Source of the DNA: Phaeobacter gallaeciensis DSM 26640
GTDB lineage: Bacteria; Pseudomonadota; Alphaproteobacteria; Rhodobacterales; Rhodobacteraceae
Assembly: GCF_000511385.1 (NCBI RefSeq)
Contig: NC_023141.1
Location: 13,776 to 77,775 of the forward strand
Reading direction: 5' to 3'
DNA length: 64,000 bases
Position numbers and translations under genes: made by a program. Below the pieces are notes generated by a model. That model was not told the DNA's origin. It saw nothing but the letters and a program-made list of their open reading frames with translations, and made no database searches. This document shows, one piece after another, positions 41,244 through 50,675 of this stretch. Numbering within the stretch: the stretch's first letter is position 1; each line of letters starts with the position of its first letter.

Positions 41244-41437
41244 GATCGCCCACGCGCTGCGCGCCTGGGGCGATCTAAACGGCAATTCGGTCGCTTTGCG
41301 ATCTCATTACTTTCGCCACCTGTTGAAGAAACGCGATTTGCATCGGTTTCCGGTGGCGTAAACGGAGACCTTTTAGGCTGTTCGATTTTCGCAAGTGGTA
41401 CTTCTCCGAAGGAGCGAAAACCGGCCTAAAAGGTCGG
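41244..41437. other. oriT: Candidate origin of transfer (oriT)
   Basis: The stretch between parA's repeat array and the mobilisation operon has a GATCGCCC/GGGCGATC inverted repeat (41244-41275). A large compound one follows: 12-bp perfect arms GACCTTTTAGGC (41367-41378) and GCCTAAAAGGTC (41424-41435), with inner arms TTTTCGC (41386) and GCGAAAA (41414). Such nested inverted repeats next to relaxase genes are typical of oriT. I cannot identify the nic site by a known consensus. Confidence 0.55.
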
Positions 41438-41497
41438 TTGGCTGGAACGGTATATTGTGGTAAGAGTTTATCACACTTTTTGACGGAGCCAAAATCT

Positions 41498-42043
41498 GTG
41501 CCTAAACAACAACGCATCACCAATAAGGAACGCCTGAAAATTCAGGCACTTATTGCTGAGGGTGAAAGCGATGCTTCCATTGCGCGAAAGCTCGGTCGGC
41601 ATCGTTCGACGGTGACGAAAATCCGGCTGAGCAAGCAAAAAAGAAGCGTGACGACCGGTGGTCAGAACGTCCGAGGGCGCGTTTCAGACGAGGAACACGC
41701 GGCATTCAAAGCCAAAACAGAGGCGCTTGGTATCACCATGTCGGACGGTGTTAGGCGTCTTGTCCGTCATTCCTTGGGTGTTTTGGATCTTCAGTCGGAG
41801 GAAATTGAGGCGCTTGCGGGTTTGAGAAAAGAGCTAAATGCCATCGGTGTGAACCTCAATCAGCTCGTGACGCTGGCGCAGTCCGGGCGGCTATCCTGGA
41901 ATGCAAGGGACGGGAAGCTCGTGCAACAACTCGATGTGAAGGTCGATGAGGCGGTTAATCAGCTTGTCGCTTTTGTGTCTGCATCACGGCAAAGGGCGTT
42001 CGTTGAGGCTGCTTTTCCAATCGGAGGAGCGATGAATGAGTAA
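41498..42043 (+). CDS. MobC-like relaxosome accessory protein with helix-turn-helix
   Basis: This roughly 181-residue protein has a helix-turn-helix near the N-terminus (LIAEGESDASIARKLGRHRS). The middle resembles MobC/ribbon-helix-helix proteins. The C-terminal part has the MobC-like LNAIGVNLNQLVTLAQ. The best start is the GTG at 41498, with GGAG about 10 nt upstream; the frame is open further, to a TTG at 41438 inside the inverted repeat. It should bind oriT and help the relaxase. It overlaps the relaxase gene by 8 nt. Confidence 0.78.
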   Translation: MPKQQRITNKERLKIQALIAEGESDASIARKLGRHRSTVTKIRLSKQKRSVTTGGQNVRGRVSDEEHAAFKAKTEALGITMSDGVRRLVRHSLGVLDLQSEEIEALAGLRKELNAIGVNLNQLVTLAQSGRLSWNARDGKLVQQLDVKVDEAVNQLVAFVSASRQRAFVEAAFPIGGAMNE

Positions 42044-44354
42044 CCAGACTTCGATTCAAGACGCCATCATCGGTGAGGTGCTGCCAAATATCGGTCGTCG
42101 CCATGCCGGAATGCGCTCCGATCCGATAGAAAAGGCGATCATGCTGCGCCTTGGAACTCGTCAGCAACGAGCCACTAGGGCAATGGCAGGCAACGCACAA
42201 AGGGTTCCACAGTCCGTTGTAAAGAGGGTGCGCAATGGCGGTGCTCACTCTCCCAAGGAGCTGCGCCGCCAGCTGGATTATATCACCCGTGATGAGGCGG
42301 TAAAATCAACATGGCTGAACTTCAATGGAATTGAGCGCGGCCTTTACAAGAACTCTGTAGAAACCACGGTTCCGCTGTGGACGAGCAGTTGGGCCGGAAA
42401 CCCCAAGCGAGGACATTCCGACCATATCATTTTGAGCTTCCCAAAGGACACGGATGTGGAAGCGGCGGAGAACATCGCAAAGGAGTGGGGCAGGGCGGTG
42501 TTTGGGTCCGGCGACTTTGGAGACCAGTGGCGCTATGTTGCTGCACTTCATGCCAACACTGATCATGTCCATGCTCATTTCGTGGTTGATAAACGTGGCA
42601 ATGACCACGGCCAGTTTTTGTCGATAAGTATGAAATCCGAGCTTAACTATGACGTGATGCGTGAGCTTCATGCCAAAATCGCCAATGAACATGGTGTGGC
42701 TTTGAATGCTTCGTCTCGTTTGTCTCGCGGTGTTGTTGAGTATCCGCCCAGAGAGACCGAATATCGCGCAGCACACGACAATCTCAAAATGACCGGCGAG
42801 GAAACACCTTCTGTTGAAGCGCCCAAAATGTCGATTGTTGAGCGCATGAAGCGCGAAGCGATGCTGAGAAGCTTTGCCAATCAATACCAATCCCTAAGTT
42901 CGATAGCCCGCCTGACCACCGACCCAGAAGGGCAGGGGGGGTTCATGGAGAAATTGAGCGGTATGTTTTCCGCTGCATCTGATATTTTGAAAGAAGGAGG
43001 TTCACTCATGACCGCAACCGACGTTGATACGCCACGCATCGACCCGACGGAACGCTTTTCGCAAGATGTTGAGCGTATTTTTGCGTCTGCCCGAGAAGCG
43101 TGGGCGGACATTCAAGATATGGAGCCGGGAGCGGAGCGCGTGCATCTGGAAGAGCGTTTTGCCGAACAAACTCGCTTGATGCAGGACGCCGCTGTCTCTG
43201 AATCGTTCATGGAGCAGCATGGTCGCGAGTTGTCGTCTGACAATGACCCTTACAGCCTGGACATTGTACGCGACATTCATTCCGCTCGTGATCATCTTGG
43301 CGACGATCCCGCCGCGCACCGTGCATCAGAAGTGGCGATGGATGATCTGAGGCAACGACTTGAAGCGGCCTTTACTGTGCATGAGGACAGGCTTGAAAGA
43401 GCAGGAACAAATGCCGAAGAGATGGCAGAGCGGTTCATGTTGTCCAGCCGCACAGCGGGCCAGGTCGAGGGGTGGCGCGCACAGGAGGTTGGCCCAGAGG
43501 TGGATATGGACCACTCGCGCACCGTTTTGGCTGAGTTGGAGAATGGAGTTGGCGAGAATTTCGACAGCGACAGCGTGTTCTCCAAATATGAAACATTGAT
43601 TGTTTCCGCGACAGCTCTTGGCACAGAACACGAAAACCTTGAAACGGCGGGCGACTATGTTGATTCATTGCGCGATTTGATGGCGTCTGAATCGTCTATG
43701 ACGAACGACGAACGGCAGTATATGGCCGCTTTGCCTGCGCTCATGGAGCGTGATGAAGCTGGTTTGCGCACTTCACTGGATATTTCACGTCGCAATCACT
43801 TGGATCTTGCGCGGCATGAAGATGGTGCAGTGTTCGATTCGGAGGCCGCAGAACGGCAGGTTGATCAACTCGTAGATGGGCAAGTATCTGCGCTCGATGA
43901 GATTACGGGTCAACTTCCAGTGTCCTATGACCGACTTGAGCGCGACCTGTCCGAAGAAGCTGCCAATATTTTCGCGGATTACGAAGTGCCTCGCGACCTT
44001 CAGGAAGTCATTGCTCGTGATCAGCTGATCTATGGTGAGAGGTATCAGCGATTGTCAGATGTTCCAGCGATTGAAATGATCGTTGAACGCATGTCGCAGG
44101 AGCTATCGCAAGAAGATTTGGACGCCGTTAGGGCAGGGGACTACACTGCGTTGCGTGAAGAAATCAAAGACCCTGCTATTCGGGCCGCTGTGGGATCAGA
44201 GCTTCGCAACGAAGCCGACATTTCCGATGGAAATGAGCGGCATAGCGAACCGGTTGATCAATTCCAGCAGCTCGCCCGTCAAAGCGCAGCTATCAAGGTT
44301 GCCGAGAAAGAACACAGTGTCGAGCCAGACCTGTCAGATGATATTAGTCTATAA
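42036..44354 (+). CDS. virD2: Relaxase (VirD2-like, MOBP-type)
   Basis: This 772-residue protein has a relaxase domain in the first 230 residues. The probable catalytic tyrosine is Y83 in DYITRD. The histidine triad lies in HANTDHVHAHFVV (H172, H177, H179, H181), the hallmark of metal-dependent nicking relaxases. The remaining 500 residues are helical and acidic and probably carry the secretion signal and protein contacts. It nicks oriT and stays bound to the 5' end of the transferred strand. It is followed by virD4 after 17 nt. Confidence 0.88.
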   Translation: MSNQTSIQDAIIGEVLPNIGRRHAGMRSDPIEKAIMLRLGTRQQRATRAMAGNAQRVPQSVVKRVRNGGAHSPKELRRQLDYITRDEAVKSTWLNFNGIERGLYKNSVETTVPLWTSSWAGNPKRGHSDHIILSFPKDTDVEAAENIAKEWGRAVFGSGDFGDQWRYVAALHANTDHVHAHFVVDKRGNDHGQFLSISMKSELNYDVMRELHAKIANEHGVALNASSRLSRGVVEYPPRETEYRAAHDNLKMTGEETPSVEAPKMSIVERMKREAMLRSFANQYQSLSSIARLTTDPEGQGGFMEKLSGMFSAASDILKEGGSLMTATDVDTPRIDPTERFSQDVERIFASAREAWADIQDMEPGAERVHLEERFAEQTRLMQDAAVSESFMEQHGRELSSDNDPYSLDIVRDIHSARDHLGDDPAAHRASEVAMDDLRQRLEAAFTVHEDRLERAGTNAEEMAERFMLSSRTAGQVEGWRAQEVGPEVDMDHSRTVLAELENGVGENFDSDSVFSKYETLIVSATALGTEHENLETAGDYVDSLRDLMASESSMTNDERQYMAALPALMERDEAGLRTSLDISRRNHLDLARHEDGAVFDSEAAERQVDQLVDGQVSALDEITGQLPVSYDRLERDLSEEAANIFADYEVPRDLQEVIARDQLIYGERYQRLSDVPAIEMIVERMSQELSQEDLDAVRAGDYTALREEIKDPAIRAAVGSELRNEADISDGNERHSEPVDQFQQLARQSAAIKVAEKEHSVEPDLSDDISL

Positions 44355-44371
44355 GAGTTTAGGAGGTTGCC

Positions 44372-46381
44372 ATGATCCAAGATATTGAAACCCGCTGGCG
44401 CTATGTCTTGGCGCTTTTCGGCGGATTGCTTGCGGGCGGCTATATTGGTTCGATGCTGGCGACTATCTACGTTGTTGTTGCCAGAAAGGAATCCGTAGCG
44501 ACAATTGATCCTCTGCAACCGTTCTTTCTTCGATACTCCTGGGCAACCCTTGAGGCATCACCCGCAATCCTACAATCGGCATTTTTGATTACCGGCGCTG
44601 TGACTTTCGCTTTGACCGCTGTTGGCGTTGCCGGTGTCTATCGTGGCAGTTTGACACAGTATGACGATGCTCATTTCCAATCCAAGTCGGAGATCCGACG
44701 CAACAAGATGATTGGCGGCTTCGATGTGAATGGTTTCGTCTACGGCAAGCTGGGTCGCCCAAAGAGTGATAAGCCATTTATTTCGGCATCACCCGATCGT
44801 TTTCCGCACGCGATCATGATTGCGCCAACCGGGCGAGGAAAGGGAATCGGCTTCGTGCTGCCGAACCTTCTTCACTTTAATGGTTCAGCCATTGTCCTCG
44901 ATGTTAAGGGTGAGAATTTTCAAAAGTCTTCAGTGCATCGCCAGAAGGGGTTGGGCAATGAAATCTGGTATTTCTCACCGTTCGATTACGTTGACATGCC
45001 TGCCATGGAAGGCAAGCCGACGCCTGGCCGGGTGACAAGAACGCACCGATTTAATCCCCTTCAACGTATCGCAGACATGGCGTCAACAGATGAGCAATAC
45101 ACTGCGTTGAATGCTTTGGCCGATCTCTTTCTTGTGGTCGAAGGTGACAATGCCAAGGGGTTCTATCAGGCAGGCAAACGGCTGTTTGTCGCGTCCTGTC
45201 TTTTTGCCATCGAGCAAGGCACGCCAACCCTAGGTTATGCGTCCGAGATCATGGGTGGGGGCGGCAGACGCGCGGACAACTACAGATCATATGCGGACAT
45301 GACGGCTATCCCCATTGTTTCCAGAACATTCAATGAAATGGCTGGCGAGACCCAGAAGATTGTGGACAGCTATATTTCTGTGATCAACGGAGCTGGGTTC
45401 GAGCTTTGGTCTGATCCGTCAGTTGTACGGTCAACTTCCGAAAGCGATTTTGATTTTTCTACCTTCAGGAAGGAACCACAAACCCTCTATATCGCAGTTC
45501 AGTCCGAGCATCTGAAAACCCTTGCACCTCTGATCAGGCTGCTTTTTGCAGATGCTATCGCATCGCTTCAACGAGCTGAGCCCGGTCCAGATGAACCACA
45601 TCCGGTTATGTTTCTCATGGACGAGTTTGACCAACTCGGCCGTCAACCTCTTGTGTTGCAGTCGATCAAAACTATTCGGGCATTCGGTGGTCGGTTTTTC
45701 ATTATTTCCCAATCCATCGCTGGCCTCGATTCACCGTCGCTTTATGGGGAAGCTGACAGGCGTTCATTGTTGGCTGGCGCTGGCATCCAAATCTACATGA
45801 CACCACAGGATGATAGAACAGCGTCCGTGCTTGCTGAAGCTCTGGGCAAGCGGACGATCACATCAAAAAGCGAAAGCCAATCACGCATCCGAGACCTGGA
45901 CGATAGCGCGCATGTGAGCCGTCGATCAGAAGAACGTCCATTGATTTCTGCAAGCGAGCTTTTGCGGTTTCCGCTGGACAAGGTTTTGATCCTTCCAGAA
46001 GGTCAGTATCCGATAAAAGCTGACCACATTCGATACTACGAAGACAATCACTTCGCACCGATTGATGCTGCGAGGGGAACCCATTTGCTTCCTTATCCGC
46101 CTCTCGAACATGAGCGGAAGAAAACCAAAGTGGCAAAGCTGAGCAACTTGTCTGGATCAAAGCCATCGCAACCGCCGACCGAGGATCAGCGCCGTGCAAT
46201 TCTCAAGGAAGCCGAGGCCGGATTTGCAAGTATTTCGGCTGCCGCGAAAAAACGACGCCGCCCGCCATCGCGCAAACCTGGTCGGCGTTCTGGCGAGAAT
46301 GCTCCAGATGCGGTTAAGGATGTTGTAGCCGAGGTTCAGAGCAGGATGGATAGTAGGGCCGATGAAGCAGCCACGACTTGA
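44372..46381 (+). CDS. virD4: Type IV coupling protein (VirD4/TraG)
   Basis: This 669-residue protein has two N-terminal membrane helices (about 12-38 and 66-90). Walker A is APTGRGKGIG at 151-160. Walker B is MFLMDEFDQLG near residue 411. A basic arginine/lysine-rich tail follows. It couples the relaxosome to the secretion channel encoded at 50.9-62.4 kb. Its 3' end overlaps the next small gene by 20 nt. Confidence 0.93.
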   Translation: MIQDIETRWRYVLALFGGLLAGGYIGSMLATIYVVVARKESVATIDPLQPFFLRYSWATLEASPAILQSAFLITGAVTFALTAVGVAGVYRGSLTQYDDAHFQSKSEIRRNKMIGGFDVNGFVYGKLGRPKSDKPFISASPDRFPHAIMIAPTGRGKGIGFVLPNLLHFNGSAIVLDVKGENFQKSSVHRQKGLGNEIWYFSPFDYVDMPAMEGKPTPGRVTRTHRFNPLQRIADMASTDEQYTALNALADLFLVVEGDNAKGFYQAGKRLFVASCLFAIEQGTPTLGYASEIMGGGGRRADNYRSYADMTAIPIVSRTFNEMAGETQKIVDSYISVINGAGFELWSDPSVVRSTSESDFDFSTFRKEPQTLYIAVQSEHLKTLAPLIRLLFADAIASLQRAEPGPDEPHPVMFLMDEFDQLGRQPLVLQSIKTIRAFGGRFFIISQSIAGLDSPSLYGEADRRSLLAGAGIQIYMTPQDDRTASVLAEALGKRTITSKSESQSRIRDLDDSAHVSRRSEERPLISASELLRFPLDKVLILPEGQYPIKADHIRYYEDNHFAPIDAARGTHLLPYPPLEHERKKTKVAKLSNLSGSKPSQPPTEDQRRAILKEAEAGFASISAAAKKRRRPPSRKPGRRSGENAPDAVKDVVAEVQSRMDSRADEAATT

Positions 46382-46550
46382 CAAACCGGCCTTTCAAGAA
46401 AGGCAGAGACTTTTGCTGGCTGAGCAACAGGCGAGGGGTATTCCGCTCATTCAACGCCGTTCTGACGGTGTTTATGTTGCGCGTTCTAAAAGCGGTCGAG
46501 AAGAAGCACGACCATACCGCGATCGGTCGGACAACGCGCCATACAAATGA
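46362..46550 (+). CDS. Small protein upstream of the zeta toxin, candidate antitoxin
   Basis: This 62-residue basic protein starts inside virD4 and ends in an ATGA overlap with the zeta-toxin gene. It has no resemblance to the classical epsilon antitoxin that I can see. Its position immediately before a zeta-family kinase and its tight coupling suggest an antitoxin or a chaperone-like partner. This is context evidence only. Confidence 0.6.
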   Translation: MKQPRLDKPAFQERQRLLLAEQQARGIPLIQRRSDGVYVARSKSGREEARPYRDRSDNAPYK

Positions 46551-47287
46551 CAGAACAACCGCTTTTGATTGTGGTTGCTGGTCCCAACGGATCGGGAAAG
46601 TCCACCCTCACAGCTTCGGGGCTGGCCGGTGACGCTCCGGTAATTGATCCCGATGCAATTGCTCGCAGCTTGAATCCCGATAATCCAGCCGCCGCAGCTG
46701 TTTCGGCGGGCAAAGAAGCCCTTTCTCAACAGCAAGACGCCATCGAAAACAAACAGACCTTCGCCGTGGAAACCACGCTTTCGGGCAACGGGCCGCTTCG
46801 TCTTATGGAGCAAGCCCAAGAAGCCGGCTACGAAGTTCAGCTGCACTATGTTCGTGTCGGCACGCCAGAAGCTAACATAGATCGGATCTCGCAACGTGTG
46901 GCCGATGGCGGCCATTTTGTACCCGATGAAGATGTTGCCCGTCGCTATGAGCGATCTATGGAAAACCTTCCCAAGGCAATTTCTCTCTCTGATTCATCGA
47001 CACTCTATGACAATTCCGGCGAAGTAGCGGAACCGGTAGCGGAGCTAAGTCGAGAGAGCTTTCAGTTTTCCGAGAATGCGCCTCGCTGGGCGGTGAGAGC
47101 TGGATATGAGGGGGCGAAAGAATACTATGCCCAGGCTGAGACAGATACGGAATTTCGGGATGCAGCTTTGCGGCAGGCGGAAGCCACGGTTGCTGCCGGG
47201 GCCTTGTCAGAAGACGAGCTTGAACAATTGAAGCAGGATCTTCTAACCGATCCGACCCCTGATCTGGATAATGACCATGGGCTTTGA
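46547..47287 (+). CDS. Zeta-toxin family kinase
   Basis: This 246-residue protein has the P-loop AGPNGSGKST at 11-20 followed by an IDPDAIARSL segment and VETTLSGNG. These are typical of zeta toxins, which phosphorylate UDP-N-acetylglucosamine and block wall synthesis. Zeta genes are a known companion of virD operons on Roseobacter plasmids. The gene would stabilise the element or act on recipients. It is the last gene of the virD operon. Confidence 0.85.
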   Translation: MTEQPLLIVVAGPNGSGKSTLTASGLAGDAPVIDPDAIARSLNPDNPAAAAVSAGKEALSQQQDAIENKQTFAVETTLSGNGPLRLMEQAQEAGYEVQLHYVRVGTPEANIDRISQRVADGGHFVPDEDVARRYERSMENLPKAISLSDSSTLYDNSGEVAEPVAELSRESFQFSENAPRWAVRAGYEGAKEYYAQAETDTEFRDAALRQAEATVAAGALSEDELEQLKQDLLTDPTPDLDNDHGL

Positions 47288-47314
47288 ACTAACTCCAACC
47301 GCAATTCCACCTGG

Positions 47315-48262
47315 TTAAGAAAACAACGCACAAATCTCTGAAATCACACGATCACGAACACTTGCGACTTCATAGAGAACATCGTGTCTTGCGTTGGGGA
47401 TCAGTTCGAATTTTCCGCGTGACCATCGAGACATTCGGTCTTCTACTGCCGGGATAGCTACAATGCTATCTTCGGCACCGCAGAATGTGATGCACGGAAC
47501 ATCAGGCGACGCGATCTTAGACAACGCCTTTGTTTCCTTGAGCGTTTGATACAGCCAGCCCATGCTTGGTCCACCGACTTGCTGATCCTCCAGGTTTTCC
47601 GAAACGCTCTGATAATAGCGATAGCTGCTTTCGTCGTGGGTCAGCCGGTTTTCATCAAATGGGGTCGTCAGCACATAGCTTTCCCCGCGTGTGCCCGGTG
47701 CATAGGCATGACCCTTGCCGATGAGCTGGGCAGTCCATGTCAGAGGCCAGGCCGCGAACCGCTGAAACGCTGATAGATTTATGTCCCACAACGGCGCGGA
47801 GAACGCACATGCCGACATGGGCAAACCCTCTGACAGCGCGCGAAGGCCGACACAGGCCCCTAATGAATGCCCGAACAGAAACCAAGGCTTCGGAACGTCC
47901 AGCGCTTCGGCGGCTTTGAGCATTGCCGACACGTCTTTCTGATAGTCGGAATATCTGTCAACATGGCCCAACATGCGATCTTCATCAGCTCGATCCGAAA
48001 GCCCCTGACCACGCCAGTCAATCGCGAAAGCTGAATATCCTTGCGATTGAAGCGCCTCGACCGCCCGGCCATACTTTTCGATGTTCTCCGTTCGTCCCTG
48101 GAACACAAACACCGTGCCTTTCGCGGCATCTTCGGACGGCCAGTGGGCAACGCGGAGTCGCACATTATCGTCAGTGTTAATCCAATACGCATTCACATTG
48201 CGCGGACCCTCTGCCACTTCAGGGAAGAATGGGGCCTTTTCCATCACGGTAGTACGATTCAT
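47315..48262 (-). CDS. Alpha/beta hydrolase, RcgR-like putative lactone hydrolase
   Basis: This 315-residue hydrolase has the nucleophile elbow GHSLGA (serine near residue 133), an acid in FCGAEDS, and the histidine in NARHDVLYE. It resembles monoacylglycerol-lipase-type enzymes. It is coupled by an ATGA overlap to the membrane protein encoded upstream. This pair matches the RcgA/RcgR pair described for rhizobial conjugative plasmids, where RcgR is named a putative quorum-lactone hydrolase. The match is from memory of the family and operon layout. Confidence 0.75.
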   Translation of the reverse strand: MNRTTVMEKAPFFPEVAEGPRNVNAYWINTDDNVRLRVAHWPSEDAAKGTVFVFQGRTENIEKYGRAVEALQSQGYSAFAIDWRGQGLSDRADEDRMLGHVDRYSDYQKDVSAMLKAAEALDVPKPWFLFGHSLGACVGLRALSEGLPMSACAFSAPLWDINLSAFQRFAAWPLTWTAQLIGKGHAYAPGTRGESYVLTTPFDENRLTHDESSYRYYQSVSENLEDQQVGGPSMGWLYQTLKETKALSKIASPDVPCITFCGAEDSIVAIPAVEDRMSRWSRGKFELIPNARHDVLYEVASVRDRVISEICALFS

Positions 48263-49944
48263 GTTTGCCTTTCATATCGGGAATGCTGACCCCAAGGGGA
48301 GGCAGGTTTGGTGAGCAAGTATCCTGTTACGACCAAGGTAAAAAGCAGGAAGATCGAAAATCCGGGTACGGCGCCGATAAGGAAATAGCTGATCACCAAC
48401 AACGCCATGCTGCCATCCATGATAGCCCAGGGTGAAAAAAAGCGACGGTCGATCTGGTTTACTTCAAGACGCCCCATCATCCATCGTATCTTGATCGAGG
48501 CGTTCGCGAAGACGCCAACAATCGCCAGCAAGCAAAAGAAGCTATAGTAAAACCCTGGAGCGATCCCGAACGACAATTTTCGCGATCCGGCATAATGGTG
48601 GGTTTCAAACAGCGATTGAACATCAGCTACAAGCCATGTGATTAGGTTGCTGCTATCAGATTGCAGAAAGCTTGATTGGAGCTTCATCATGATCGTGATC
48701 ACAACGCCTAATGCAGTGCACCGGTAAATCCCGTACATGAGCGAGAGGCTGATGCTCTGAAATTCGCGACCAGTCTCAGTGTCCAACCTGTTGTCCAGAC
48801 GCTTTGCGAGACCCAGATAGTCATGCTTCATCAGGTGCAGGAGAATGTGACCGGCGAAAAAGAAGTAGGCAGCGAAGCCGTTGTATAGAAAAACCATCCC
48901 AGAGAAGGCTATCGCGCTCGGCACGGAAATGAGTTCAGGCCGCACGATAGCAATTCGGCCCCAATCGACAGGCCATGAGCCGGTGTCTCCGTTCAGCAAA
49001 GGCGTAAGATGCGTCGCTGTCCAGTTGTAGACGGATGCCAGTACCACCGTGATAAAAAAAGTTGTCCAGAAAATGTATGACGCAGCCCTGAGCCTGTATT
49101 CCCAGCTATCGCTGGCAGAGGCCGGATCTCCCAGCGTCACAAGCTCAGGTCGCCATTCCTCTTTCCAGCAACGCAGCAGCTCGATCAAAAGAGATAGAAA
49201 CAGTGGCAAGAGCGCAATGAATACGATTGTCCAATTGGGTGCCCACAGAAAACCGACCTGCTTTGTATGCCCGCCTTCCGGCGCGTAAAGAACACTATGG
49301 ATGTTTAGTGTGAAAGCAATCAGAGCAAGGGCGCAAGCACCAGTGAAGATAACCAGCGGCAATGCCATCGAGCTTTGACTGCCAAAGATAGATTCTGTTT
49401 TCTGTGCCAGATTGAACCTTGGCCCTGAAATTCTGCCATCATTGTTACGCTCGGTGCTGACGTGATCCGCCGATTTAGTGGATAGATCGTCTTCCGGTCT
49501 CAGGCTTGCAACCTGTTTGCTGCTTTTCTTATCTTTCCGCTTCGCAGCAAGTCGTCTGTTTGCTGCACTCAGTTCTGCGCGCCATTGTAAGGTGGCTTCA
49601 GGATCTCCACAGCCAAAGATTCTTGCCAGCCAAAGAATGTTGTCTGCACCGATACCCTTATCGTTACTCTGAAACCAAAGCTGCACGGTCCTCAGATCTA
49701 CCCCTTTTTCATTCGAGTCGATCTGCGAAATTGCCTGCGCAAGCAGCTCTGGGGTCCACGGTCCTACCGCATTTCCGTCTTCACCAACTTTCCGTCCAGC
49801 GCCAACAGAGGCCAAATACTCAAAAAGTTGTTTGAAATCACGGTCATCGCCAGGAGGCGGAACATAAAATTTACCGTGTTTTACCAATACTTTACACTGT
49901 TCTATTTCGTTTCGTTTCGTTCTGTTTCGTGCAATGGGCCTCAT
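48259..49944 (-). CDS. RcgA-like polytopic membrane protein with N-terminal helix-turn-helix-like domain
   Basis: This 561-residue protein has a soluble N-terminal part of about 185 residues. It includes a helix-turn-helix-like segment (VDLRTVQLWFQSNDKGIG near 82). About eight membrane helices follow. It resembles the RcgA family of putative transporters linked to conjugation in rhizobia. A DNA-binding-like domain fused to a membrane domain suggests a membrane-bound signal sensor. It is coupled to the hydrolase gene downstream. The start at 49944 is the only good ATG. The assignment of RcgA is moderately sure. Confidence 0.7.
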   Translation of the reverse strand: MRPIARNRTKRNEIEQCKVLVKHGKFYVPPPGDDRDFKQLFEYLASVGAGRKVGEDGNAVGPWTPELLAQAISQIDSNEKGVDLRTVQLWFQSNDKGIGADNILWLARIFGCGDPEATLQWRAELSAANRRLAAKRKDKKSSKQVASLRPEDDLSTKSADHVSTERNNDGRISGPRFNLAQKTESIFGSQSSMALPLVIFTGACALALIAFTLNIHSVLYAPEGGHTKQVGFLWAPNWTIVFIALLPLFLSLLIELLRCWKEEWRPELVTLGDPASASDSWEYRLRAASYIFWTTFFITVVLASVYNWTATHLTPLLNGDTGSWPVDWGRIAIVRPELISVPSAIAFSGMVFLYNGFAAYFFFAGHILLHLMKHDYLGLAKRLDNRLDTETGREFQSISLSLMYGIYRCTALGVVITIMMKLQSSFLQSDSSNLITWLVADVQSLFETHHYAGSRKLSFGIAPGFYYSFFCLLAIVGVFANASIKIRWMMGRLEVNQIDRRFFSPWAIMDGSMALLVISYFLIGAVPGFSIFLLFTLVVTGYLLTKPASPWGQHSRYERQT

Positions 49945-49996
49945 ACACCGCCAATCACACCCTTACAACCCAAGGTTATCACAATGAGAATCATCC

Positions 49997-50218
49997 ATGA
50001 ACCAGTCAGCACTTACGGCCGGAAGGCTGATCACAAACCAGCAACACTCTCACACTGATGTTTCGTCTTTGCCGGACAAGCTGAGCATTTCGATCAAAGT
50101 TGACGGTCAGTTTGTCGAGGTAGGCAAGCGATACAGAGACCGGGATGGTTGTCTCTGCGTGGCCTGGTCAGTGCCGCCAAGCCGCATCGAAGACGAGATC
50201 ATTTTTCTGCATTCTTAA
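49997..50218 (+). CDS. Small hypothetical protein, paralogue of the product at 38401
   Basis: This 73-residue protein has the same conserved core as the protein at 38401-38613. The common features are the SIKVDGQFVEVGKRYRDRDG region and LCVAWSVPPSRIEDEIIFL. Its first 28 residues are different and probably disordered. The promoter region is shared with the divergent RcgA-like gene. Two diverged copies on one element suggest a useful plasmid function, which is unknown. Confidence 0.68.
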   Translation: MNQSALTAGRLITNQQHSHTDVSSLPDKLSISIKVDGQFVEVGKRYRDRDGCLCVAWSVPPSRIEDEIIFLHS

Positions 50219-50221
50219 GGT

Positions 50222-50674
50222 TTAGAGCTGACCTGGCGCGCGCTCCCGGCTTTCGGGCCGGAAGACGCGCTTGGTCGCACCACGAGGCCACGAGAGCTTC
50301 AATTTCGCTATCAACTCGATACGTGAAGAGGCTGCTTCGAGACGGTCTGCGATACTATGAAAATCTTCGGTTGCGAAAAGCCAAAACCATTCTGTTCCGC
50401 GCCGATCGCGCTTTCGAAACGGGTTTCTTCGCAGGCGTCGTAGTACCAGAGTTTCGCAATTTCTGGCCCACGGCAGGGAAACAGTTGATACGATCTTCAT
50501 ATCATCGCCAGCAACACGATTCAGCTCAGCACGCCTGTCTTTGGTTCTTCGTTTCGTAAATCCGACTTTGAACAGCCTTGGCTCGCTTCTTGACTGAAGC
50601 AAATAGACAGTGCCCCACGGCACTCGCGAAAACCGGAGCCAAGGGATCGTTCTTCTCGGTCGTCTTAGCTTCAT
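50222..50674 (-). CDS. GIY-YIG/T5orf172-like nuclease domain protein
   Basis: This 150-residue basic protein contains VYLLQ at about residue 23, then KVGFTKR about 12 residues later, then REL-like spacing and an EWFWL segment. This fits the T5orf172/MUG113 subtype of the GIY-YIG nuclease superfamily. The ATG at 50674 lies one base after the stop of a 49-residue membrane protein; an in-frame start at 50725 would lie inside that gene. DNA cleavage is inferred, and the family is found in many mobile elements. Confidence 0.7.
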   Translation of the reverse strand: MKLRRPRRTIPWLRFSRVPWGTVYLLQSRSEPRLFKVGFTKRRTKDRRAELNRVAGDDMKIVSTVSLPWARNCETLVLRRLRRNPFRKRDRRGTEWFWLFATEDFHSIADRLEAASSRIELIAKLKLSWPRGATKRVFRPESRERAPGQL

Positions 50675-50675
50675 G

